6,573 nucleotides of DNA from an uncultured Candidatus Saccharibacteria bacterium (GTDB taxonomy: Bacteria > Patescibacteriota > Saccharimonadia > Saccharimonadales > Saccharimonadaceae), in contig CALHZJ010000031.1 of the NCBI GenBank assembly GCA_938041005.1, positions 1-6,573 of the forward strand, written 5' to 3'. Under the pieces are notes generated by a model. It was not told the origin of the DNA. It searched no databases and worked only from the letters and a program-made list of their open reading frames with translations. The translations under genes were made by a program, and so were the position numbers. Positions 1-6,108 of the stretch are shown here, piece after piece. How positions within the stretch are numbered: the first letter of the stretch is position 1; each line of letters begins with the position of its first letter.

Positions 1-1095
1 ATCAATGAAGAGCCGGAGGAGACTAGTCAAATTAACTTGATGGACTCGGAAGACGTCGATGAAAAAGTAGATATGTCTTCTGAGAATCAAGCTCCGGCCG
101 TTGATAAAGAGAATGAATCGTCGAGAGAATTACCTATAAAGAAAGATAACTATATAGGGGCTGAAAACGACATAAACTCTGCACCGATTTTGGAAGATTC
201 TACTACAATGGAAGGTTTGGCTGAGAAAGTTATTCCTAATGAGTCAAATTTCTTGCCTGTTCGTGATTTTGTTCAGGTCAATAATGAAATTGATGTGGCG
301 ATGAAAGATAACGATAATAATGCACCAGCTGAGACAGAGTTGAACGATGATGGTATACATGAAAGAACTGAATCTGTTGAGTTAATAGAGAATAAGGAGA
401 ATTCGCCAACTTTATCGCAACGTGATTTTGAAGAGCGTAAAGTATATTTCGAAGATTCAGAGAATGTTGCCACGTTTGAGGTTTCTGATGATAGTGCGGT
501 TGTGAGTAAAACGGATAATGTGGTGGATGGTTTGGGTGATTGCGTAGAGTTGGATGAAGAAGGTGCGTGTGAATTGGAAGAATTGCCGACCAGCAAGTCT
601 GAAGTAATAGGGCAATTTATTCCCGATTTGAAATTAGCCGATGATGAAATCGATCAGAATAATATTGTCGATAAGGTTGTAAAAAAAGTCGCGGAAAAAA
701 CTGAATTGGCTGAAGAATGCGGTGAATCGATTGTTGCAGATGATTGCGATGAGGTAAAATGCTCTGTAAAAATCGAAGAGTCGAGCGATTGTTGTGATAA
801 CATTGATAATGTTTTGAAAGAGGATTTAAATGCTCCAGTTCCTCAGGAAATTCCTAATTTACCAGATAATTCATCGGAGGAAAAAGCTAATTATAATTGC
901 GACGAAGATGATGTCAATAATACAAATATGTCCGTCGTTTATTCGGGGCTTTGGGCTGATGATAGTCCGTTGAATCCGGAAGATGATAAGACTTCAAATA
1001 GCTATGGTGCCAATATGTTTTTACCTTTAGTGGAATTTCTAGGTTTTTTGGCTATTAAGACCTCTTCGATAAAACAGGAGATAATCATAAGATAA
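1..1095 (+). CDS. Acidic low-complexity protein, 5'-partial, function unknown
   Basis: The frame is open from the first base and the first 12 codons are already acidic, so the gene very probably starts upstream; the first in-window ATG is at 37. Counting from that ATG there are 352 residues, of which 90 are Asp or Glu (about 26%). Asn and Ser are also frequent and Lys/Arg are scarce, which points to a disordered, strongly negative polypeptide. Eight cysteines lie in the middle and C-terminal part, several next to acidic residues. No catalytic motif or known domain is recognised. The last 30 or so residues differ: a short hydrophobic run (FLPLVEFLGFLAI) and then a basic end, which could be a weak membrane anchor or a non-native tail created by rearrangement. 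hsdM begins 17 bases after the TAA stop. Any functional link to the R-M genes is unproven. An open frame of this length with plausible codon use makes a real coding region likely. Confidence 0.6.
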   Translation: MNEEPEETSQINLMDSEDVDEKVDMSSENQAPAVDKENESSRELPIKKDNYIGAENDINSAPILEDSTTMEGLAEKVIPNESNFLPVRDFVQVNNEIDVAMKDNDNNAPAETELNDDGIHERTESVELIENKENSPTLSQRDFEERKVYFEDSENVATFEVSDDSAVVSKTDNVVDGLGDCVELDEEGACELEELPTSKSEVIGQFIPDLKLADDEIDQNNIVDKVVKKVAEKTELAEECGESIVADDCDEVKCSVKIEESSDCCDNIDNVLKEDLNAPVPQEIPNLPDNSSEEKANYNCDEDDVNNTNMSVVYSGLWADDSPLNPEDDKTSNSYGANMFLPLVEFLGFLAIKTSSIKQEIIIR

Positions 1096-1105
1096 GAATA
1101 GGGCA

Positions 1106-1114
1106 TAGTATAAT
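1106..1114 (+). promoter_or_regulatory. Candidate -10 element of hsdM (TAGTATAAT)
   Basis: TAGTATAAT, containing a perfect TATAAT at 1109-1114, overlaps the first possible hsdM ATG (1113). The same 9-mer recurs at 3132-3140 in front of the NYN gene. If it is a -10 box, transcription would begin near 1121, almost exactly at the second in-frame ATG (1122), giving a leaderless hsdM message. No good -35 is seen about 17 bases upstream, so support is limited to this one element. Confidence 0.3.
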
Positions 1115-2708
1115 GTTTAATATGACAACAGGTGATAATCGTAAAGAACAAGAACGTACCAAATTACATAATACTATTTGGAAGATTGCAAATGAGCTGA
1201 GAGGTTCGGTTGATGGTTGGGATTTTAAAGCATATGTATTGGGATTCTTATTTTATCGGTTTATATCAGAAAATTTAGTTAATTATATCAATGCTGAAGA
1301 ACGTAAAACTGGCGTGGCTGATTTTAACTACGCTGAACTTAGCGATGATCAGGCGGAGTTTGGTCGTGAGGATACGGTAAATGACAAAGGGTTTTATATT
1401 TTACCGAGCGAACTGTTCGAAAATGTTCGTAAGCGCGCTAAAAATGATGAAAATCTGAACGAAACTCTGAGCAAAGTATTTCGTAACATCGAACAGTCGG
1501 CTAAAGGTTTTGATAGTGAGGATGATTTTCGTGGGCTGTTTGACGACTTAGACGTCAATAGTAATAAACTTGGCCCGACTGTCGCTAGTCGTAATGAGCG
1601 ATTGGTGAAACTGATGAATGCTATTGGTGAATTGGAGCTTGGTAGATTTGAAGATAATACAATTGATGCCTTTGGCGATGCGTATGAATATTTGATGACC
1701 ATGTACGCTGGTAATGCTGGAAAATCTGGAGGTGAGTTTTTTACTCCACAAGAGGTAAGCGAGCTTCTGGCGAAAATAACTGTTGTCGGCAAAACTTCAG
1801 TAAACAAAGTTTATGACCCAGCCGCAGGTTCTGGTTCGTTATTGCTAAAATTTGCAAAAGTTTTAGGTAAGGACAATGTTAGGCAAGGCTTTTATGGTCA
1901 AGAAATTAATATCACAACGTATAACCTTTGCCGTATTAACATGTTCCTGCACGACATTAATTATGAAAAGTTTAACATTGCGCATGGTGATACGTTAAAA
2001 GACCCAAAACATTGGGATGATGAGCCGTTTGATGCAATTGTTTCTAATCCACCGTACAGTATTAAATGGGACGGCGATAGTAATCCAACACTTATTAACG
2101 ATCCACGATTTAGTCCAGCTGGAGTACTTGCTCCACGCAGCAAGGCTGACTTGGCGTTTACTATGCATATGTTGAGCTGGCTGAGCGCTAGCGGTACGGC
2201 GGCGATTGTTGAATTCCCTGGCGCTTTATATCGTGGCGGAGCTGAGGCAAAAATTCGTAAATATTTGGTTGATAATAATTACGTCGATGCTGTGATTCAA
2301 TTGCCACCAGATTTATTCTTTGGTACGACGATTAGCACATGTATATTAGTTTTAAAAAAGAATAAGACGGCAAGTGATATTTTGTTTATTGACGCTAGTG
2401 CCGAGTTTGTCCGTCAGGGTAATAAAAACAAGTTAAGCGAAGATAATCGACAGAAAATCCTGGATAGCTTCACGAATCGGCAAGATATTGATTATTTTGC
2501 AAAAGTTGCAACTTATGAAGATGTCGCCGCTAATGACTATAATCTATCAGTTAGCTCGTATGTCGAGGCGGAAGATACACAAGAAGTCATTAATATTACT
2601 GAGCTCAATGCTGGCATTGCGAAGATCGTGGCTCGTCAGTCGGAGTTGCGGACGGAAATTGATAAGATAGTTGCAGATCTCGAGGGGAATAATGATAATG
2701 CGAGATAG
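1113..2708 (+). CDS. hsdM: Type I restriction-modification methyltransferase subunit HsdM (type IC-like)
   Basis: This is the N6-adenine DNA methyltransferase subunit, which pairs with HsdS to methylate the recognition site and joins HsdR in the restriction complex. The N-terminal segment, with IANELRGSVDGWDF at residues 25-38 and then LFYRFISENL, is the typical HsdM N-terminal helical domain and closely resembles the EcoR124I (type IC) subunit. GGEFFTP at 206-212 precedes the methyltransferase fold. The AdoMet-binding motif I is DPAAGSGS (235-242) and the catalytic motif IV is NPPY (312-315). At 531 residues it matches the family length of about 520, so it is intact. The start could be ATG 1113 (weak AGGG 9 bases upstream) or ATG 1122, which gives an N-terminus more like homologues. 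The stop lies 11 bases inside the RhuM gene. Arginine codons are mostly CGN (21 of 25), unlike the downstream cassette. Confidence 0.96.
   Translation: MFNMTTGDNRKEQERTKLHNTIWKIANELRGSVDGWDFKAYVLGFLFYRFISENLVNYINAEERKTGVADFNYAELSDDQAEFGREDTVNDKGFYILPSELFENVRKRAKNDENLNETLSKVFRNIEQSAKGFDSEDDFRGLFDDLDVNSNKLGPTVASRNERLVKLMNAIGELELGRFEDNTIDAFGDAYEYLMTMYAGNAGKSGGEFFTPQEVSELLAKITVVGKTSVNKVYDPAAGSGSLLLKFAKVLGKDNVRQGFYGQEINITTYNLCRINMFLHDINYEKFNIAHGDTLKDPKHWDDEPFDAIVSNPPYSIKWDGDSNPTLINDPRFSPAGVLAPRSKADLAFTMHMLSWLSASGTAAIVEFPGALYRGGAEAKIRKYLVDNNYVDAVIQLPPDLFFGTTISTCILVLKKNKTASDILFIDASAEFVRQGNKNKLSEDNRQKILDSFTNRQDIDYFAKVATYEDVAANDYNLSVSSYVEAEDTQEVINITELNAGIAKIVARQSELRTEIDKIVADLEGNNDNAR
2682..2687 (+). 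promoter_or_regulatory. Ribosome binding site of the RhuM gene
   Basis: GAGGGG lies inside the end of hsdM. It is 4 bases before ATG 2692 and 10 bases before ATG 2698, so it fits either start. It supports re-initiation on the hsdM message and disfavours the upstream TTG at 2671. Confidence 0.5.
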
Positions 2709-3210
2709 TGGCAATGTCATTGTTTATGTTGATGATAATGGTAAGCCGCAAGTTGATGTTCGGTTTCAGGATGAGATGGTTTGGCTGACGCAGGCGCAAT
2801 TGGCTGAATTATATAAGTCGAGTAAAGCGAATGTTAGTGAGCATATAAAAAATATTTTTGACGAGGGTGAGCTTGATAAAAATTCAGTTGTTCGGAAATT
2901 CCGAACAACTGCCTCCGACGGTAAGAATTATGAAGTAAATTACTATAATCTCGACATGATTATCTCGCTTGGCTACCGCATCAAGTCAAATATCGCCACG
3001 AAGTTTCGTATCTGGGCGACCGATCGTTTGCGGGAGTATATCATTAAAAGCCTCAAGTTTTTGAGCGATTTTATAATAGTTCTAGATCGTGTAATCAATA
3101 TGTTCGTATTGACATTTGTATACACGTTTGTTAGTATAATAAGTGCATCACCCCGTGTTGGATTTTCCTCAGCGGGGCTTTTTGTTATAGCGGAGGGACA
3201 TAATGTCTAG
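2698..3210 (+). CDS. RhuM-family protein, C-terminally truncated (probable pseudogene)
   Basis: Residues 1-117 match the conserved N-terminal part of the RhuM ('virulence protein') family, which often accompanies type I R-M genes. Recognisable parts are a DNA-binding-like segment around WLTQAQLAELY (29-39) through NVSEHIKNIF (45-54), then GELDKNSVVRKFRTTASDGK (57-76), YYNLDMIISLGYR (82-94) and FRIWATDRLREYI (103-115). Family members are usually about 330 residues and continue past this point. Here the similarity stops near base 3050 and a 53-residue hydrophobic tail follows that looks like read-through of non-coding DNA; it contains the candidate promoter and terminator of the next gene. The annotated start is ATG 2698; ATG 2692 is also possible. 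The frame ends at TAG 3208-3210, overlapping the NYN start. The role of RhuM is poorly known. This copy is likely a remnant left by the insertion or deletion that brought in the next genes. Confidence 0.8.
   Translation: MRDSGNVIVYVDDNGKPQVDVRFQDEMVWLTQAQLAELYKSSKANVSEHIKNIFDEGELDKNSVVRKFRTTASDGKNYEVNYYNLDMIISLGYRIKSNIATKFRIWATDRLREYIIKSLKFLSDFIIVLDRVINMFVLTFVYTFVSIISASPRVGFSSAGLFVIAEGHNV
2885..2911 (+). repeat. 27-base near-perfect palindrome inside the RhuM gene
   Basis: Two 13-base arms (CAGTTGTTCGGAA and its exact reverse complement) flank a single A at 2898. The palindrome lies within codons for the conserved VVRKFRTT segment, so it may be a by-product of coding. It could also form a stable hairpin in the message or be a dimer-type operator. 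No U-tract follows, so it is not an intrinsic terminator. Confidence 0.6.
3109..3140 (+). promoter_or_regulatory. Candidate promoter of the NYN-ATPase cassette
   Basis: A perfect TTGACA (-35) at 3109-3114 is followed by TAGTATAAT at 3132-3140. The spacing is 17 bases to TAGTAT (3132-3137) and 20 bases to the perfect TATAAT (3135-3140); the latter is longer than usual. It lies in the part of the RhuM frame that has no family similarity, which fits a non-coding origin for this DNA. Transcription would start near 3144-3148, just before the terminator-like hairpin. Confidence 0.5.
3151..3183 (+). terminator. Intrinsic terminator or attenuator ahead of the NYN gene
   Basis: CCCCG (3151-3155) pairs with CGGGG (3173-3177). 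The stem continues inward with TG/CA and GGA/TCC pairs broken by small bulges, closes on a TTT loop, and is followed by CTTTTTGTT. The U-tract orientation means it acts on the plus strand. It could end read-through from hsdM-rhuM. Because a candidate promoter lies directly upstream and the NYN ribosome site directly downstream, it could instead attenuate cassette expression. Confidence 0.65.
3192..3197 (+). promoter_or_regulatory. Ribosome binding site of the NYN gene
   Basis: GGAGGG lies 5 bases before ATG 3203. It is the strongest Shine-Dalgarno sequence in the window and fixes the NYN start. It lies after the hairpin, so translation depends on transcripts that pass the terminator. Confidence 0.75.
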
Positions 3211-3841
3211 AAATCTACGTAGTAATCAAAAGAAAGTATTTATAGATGGTGAAAATTTTCGCCAAAGGGTAGTTGAATTGTTATGTAATCAGGATGCTAT
3301 CGAAGATAAAAACATACACTTTTCACTAGACGTACGCGGTTTAATCGAGGACGTTTTAGGAATTAACGGCGTTGAAATTAATTACTATGCATCAGAAATT
3401 AAGATGCCAAGGGGCTATACTCCATCCACAAGGATTCAAGGGCGAGTGAATAAAATCAAGGAAAATTCACGTCGCTGGGTTGCAATGCTGAAGCAGCAAG
3501 ATATTAATTATATCAAAGCTGGTAATTTGAAGGTGAAGGAGGGTAAGGAATGCAACCACTGCCACAAACCCCAAGAGATTTTGCAGGAGAAGGGTGTTGA
3601 TGTTCGTATGGCTTTAGATATGCTCGAAATAGCATATAAAACTAAGAATGTAGATATTGTGTCTGTTAGCTCTGACACCGACCTCTGTCCAAGCTATCAT
3701 AAGATTAGAAAACGCAAATGCAAAACAACCTATATTTGTTTTTCGGATAGCATCAATCGCGCTGTTGCTGCGGCAACGGATGAGATTATCACTATTACAC
3801 CACAGAAAGTCATGAGCTATTTTCATGAAGAACTGGTATGA
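3203..3841 (+). CDS. NYN-domain (PIN-like) nuclease of the LabA-like type
   Basis: This 212-residue protein shows the full acidic core of the NYN branch of PIN-like nucleases. VFIDGENF (12-19) supplies Asp15, Glu17 and Asn18 on strand 1; EKGVDVRMALDML (129-141) supplies Asp133 and Asp139; VSVSSDTDL (153-161) supplies Asp158 and Asp160, followed by a basic KIRKRKCK stretch and the closing strand. These residues normally bind a metal ion for RNA cleavage, so a metal-dependent ribonuclease is the best inference, although DNA cannot be excluded. A CxxC motif (Cys117, Cys120, then His121) just before the EKGVDV motif suggests a small zinc knuckle; the family often has one at this place. There is no signal peptide or membrane segment, so it is cytoplasmic. 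The stop overlaps the ATPase start (ATGA), which implies coupled synthesis and a joint complex. The substrate is unknown. It is intact. Confidence 0.88.
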   Translation: MSRNLRSNQKKVFIDGENFRQRVVELLCNQDAIEDKNIHFSLDVRGLIEDVLGINGVEINYYASEIKMPRGYTPSTRIQGRVNKIKENSRRWVAMLKQQDINYIKAGNLKVKEGKECNHCHKPQEILQEKGVDVRMALDMLEIAYKTKNVDIVSVSSDTDLCPSYHKIRKRKCKTTYICFSDSINRAVAAATDEIITITPQKVMSYFHEELV

Positions 3842-6108
3842 AAAGTATTCAAATAGAGATAAAAAACAGTTACGGTATTGTTGATTTTAAGCACAACTTC
3901 GAGTATAAAGACGGCACGAAGGGGAGCTGTTGTAATTTCTACGGTCTGTATGCTCAAAATGGCACCATGAAATCATCATTTGCGAAGACTCTCCTTAACC
4001 ATAGCAAAGGATTGGTGGTATCTGATGAGATTTATAATATACCTGGTAGTTGTACCGTCTCGGGAATAGAACCAGAAAATATACTTTCATACCCTAGCTA
4101 CGATGGGCGAGTGTATCTGTCTGAAAGCGCTGCGCATCTTGTCGCCAATCAGGAAGCTAAGGAGGTTTATGCTAAGGCGTCGAAAGATGTTATTGAAGCG
4201 TTTAGTAAACTAAAATCCAAAATCTCAGAGGTAACAAAAACGAAAGACGATGACAGCGAAGTCGTCATCGAAGACTATTACCGCAGATTTGTTAGTAAAG
4301 AGCAGGTGGATAGTGTTACGTTGCCTGCAGTTATTACACTATTAAGAGCCAATCTTTCTGAGATCAAGCAAGGTAAAATACAGTTTTGCGACATCTCATT
4401 GAACGTGTTTAATAGCTTTAATTTTAAAAAATTTATAACTAACAAAAAATATCGCGATTTTTTTGGTAGCTTAGTAAAAGCTTACGACGAGATGCGTGTA
4501 TCTCCTACATATTTTAGAGAAGGGTTTGATTCAAGTAGTGCTCATACGTTAATAAAAGCACTCGACAAATCAAATTATTTTAGCGCAAAACATGAAGTTG
4601 TATTAAGAGATAATGAAGATAGAACGACAAAGAATATAAACAGCAAAGAAGAGTTAGAAAATTATCTCAAAACAGACTTCGATCGGATAATCGAAAAATA
4701 TCCCAATCTTAGAGATGCGCTCAACCAACTTATAGCAGATTTTTCAGTTGGCACAAATGGCGAAGCGCGACGAATTATTGAGGATAAATCACGCAGAGAT
4801 ATACTGCTATTTATGGGTGATGAGGATCGATTTTACAAAAATATGTGGTTCGGTTACTTGAGTGGGTGCGTTGAAGAGATTGAGAATCTGCTAAAAGTCC
4901 ATGATTACTCAAAATCAAAGATTGAAGAAGCCTTGAAAAAGGCGAACGATGTTGATACGGAGTGGGAGGATGTTATTAATATTTTTAATGATAGGTTTAG
5001 CTCACTACCGTATAGTATAGATATTGTGAATAAAAAGGATGCGATAGTAGAGGACTTGGTATCACCAATCTTTGAGTTTAAGTTTAGAAATCCACGTAAT
5101 CCTAGTGCGCCATACAGGGAGCGTCCAGATAATTTAGGTCAGCTAAGTGTACTTGGTAGAGTTTTAAGCAACGGTGAACGTAAAGCACTTTATTTGTTAA
5201 ATATAATTTTTGATGCAAAAAAGAAGCTTAAAGATGGTGTAGATACCCTGCTAGTTCTGGATGACGTCGTAGAATCTTTTGACTACAGAAACAAATACGC
5301 ATTTTTTGAATATCTACAGGAATTGGCATCTCAAAACAGTCATTTATATATTATTTCACTAACTCATAATTTTGATTTTTTTAGGCTTGTGTATGAAAAG
5401 TTATATCCGAAAAACGAGAAGCAGTTTAGACTAGTTATTTCAGATGAGAACAATAACCTTAGTGCTGAAGAAATGTTTGACCCTCGTGTATTTGGAAATT
5501 ATAAAAAAGATGCCGCTACAGACAAGTCTGCCTGGGTGACAATGATACCGTTTGCTAGAAATATTGTTGAGTTTCAGCATGACAAAACTCACGACGATTA
5601 TAAAGAACTAACCAGGGCTCTTCATACTATGAGCAGCAACGTGACCGTAGGAGATATTCAGCAATGCCTGCAATCCGTAATCTCAGTTACTGACACGCCA
5701 TTTGATAGATCGCTAAATATCCATGAGGCTATTATTTTGTATGCTAAAGAAGTAGCAGCTGACACAGCCGATGGTTTTAGTCTAAAAGATAATCTAGTAC
5801 TGTCTATCGGTACGCGCTTATGTATAGAGCGATATATCATCAGTAAGATATCAAAAGAAGATTACAGGAATGCTGTAAACAAAGAGTGTGATCTAACTCG
5901 CAAGCTACTGATACTTTATAGTAATAACTGCTCAGATCCAAATAAGCAAACCCTCTCAAAAATGTTTAATAAAGCTGCGGCTATTGTTGATGGTACTATA
6001 CATATTAATTCATTTATGTACGAGCCTTTGGTTGATATCGGTACATGGGAGATGAAAAAGATGTTTAATGAAATATATCACGAAACTGATCATCTAGGAG
6101 AATTATGA
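3838..6108 (+). CDS. ABC-type (AAA_13/RloC-PrrC-like) ATPase, partner of the NYN nuclease
   Basis: This is a 756-residue split ABC ATPase. An atypical Walker A (AQNGTMKSS, residues 39-47) has Met44 where a Gly normally precedes the Lys. About 395 helical residues follow, including a charged, coiled-coil-prone stretch near 105-135. The second half of the ATPase fold has the ABC signature LSNGE (443-447), Walker B LLVLDD (471-476), a D-loop-like ESFD (479-482) and a switch histidine in SLTHNFDFF (507-515). The order and the LDD...SLTHN pattern match the class that includes the anticodon nucleases PrrC and RloC. The C-terminal 200 residues are helical and end with HINSFMYEPLVDI (722-734); a nuclease domain is not clearly seen. 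The start overlaps the NYN stop and its own stop overlaps hsdS, both as ATGA. Inferred role: a nucleotide-driven sensor or switch that controls NYN. Half of its Arg codons are AGA/AGG, unlike hsdM. Confidence 0.85.
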   Translation: MKSIQIEIKNSYGIVDFKHNFEYKDGTKGSCCNFYGLYAQNGTMKSSFAKTLLNHSKGLVVSDEIYNIPGSCTVSGIEPENILSYPSYDGRVYLSESAAHLVANQEAKEVYAKASKDVIEAFSKLKSKISEVTKTKDDDSEVVIEDYYRRFVSKEQVDSVTLPAVITLLRANLSEIKQGKIQFCDISLNVFNSFNFKKFITNKKYRDFFGSLVKAYDEMRVSPTYFREGFDSSSAHTLIKALDKSNYFSAKHEVVLRDNEDRTTKNINSKEELENYLKTDFDRIIEKYPNLRDALNQLIADFSVGTNGEARRIIEDKSRRDILLFMGDEDRFYKNMWFGYLSGCVEEIENLLKVHDYSKSKIEEALKKANDVDTEWEDVINIFNDRFSSLPYSIDIVNKKDAIVEDLVSPIFEFKFRNPRNPSAPYRERPDNLGQLSVLGRVLSNGERKALYLLNIIFDAKKKLKDGVDTLLVLDDVVESFDYRNKYAFFEYLQELASQNSHLYIISLTHNFDFFRLVYEKLYPKNEKQFRLVISDENNNLSAEEMFDPRVFGNYKKDAATDKSAWVTMIPFARNIVEFQHDKTHDDYKELTRALHTMSSNVTVGDIQQCLQSVISVTDTPFDRSLNIHEAIILYAKEVAADTADGFSLKDNLVLSIGTRLCIERYIISKISKEDYRNAVNKECDLTRKLLILYSNNCSDPNKQTLSKMFNKAAAIVDGTIHINSFMYEPLVDIGTWEMKKMFNEIYHETDHLGEL
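6096..6100 (+). promoter_or_regulatory. Ribosome binding site of hsdS
   Basis: AGGAG lies 4 bases before ATG 6105, within the last codons of the ATPase. With the 4-base stop/start overlap it marks hsdS as translated from the same message as the ATPase. Confidence 0.65.

Noticed and set aside
273..596. Minus-strand open frame opposite the acidic gene
   Set aside because: Ser/Thr-rich translation is the expected complement of an acidic coding strand; no domain and no separate ribosome site are seen.
1394..1807. Minus-strand open frame opposite hsdM
   Set aside because: It lies wholly within a well-supported hsdM and has no recognisable motif.
3052..3070. CTCAA-GTTT-TTGAG hairpin as a terminator of hsdM-rhuM
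   Set aside because: The 5-pair stem is weak and AT-rich and only a short, interrupted T-run follows; the hairpin at 3151-3183 is far stronger.
3071..3078. A second TATAAT (3072-3077) as a promoter
   Set aside because: There is no acceptable -35 at the right distance, and the TTGACA/TAGTATAAT pair just downstream is better.
4240..4262. CGATGAC ... GTCATCG inverted repeat inside the ATPase gene
   Set aside because: Short 7-base arms in Asp/Val-rich codons; readily explained by coding sequence, and no U-tract follows.
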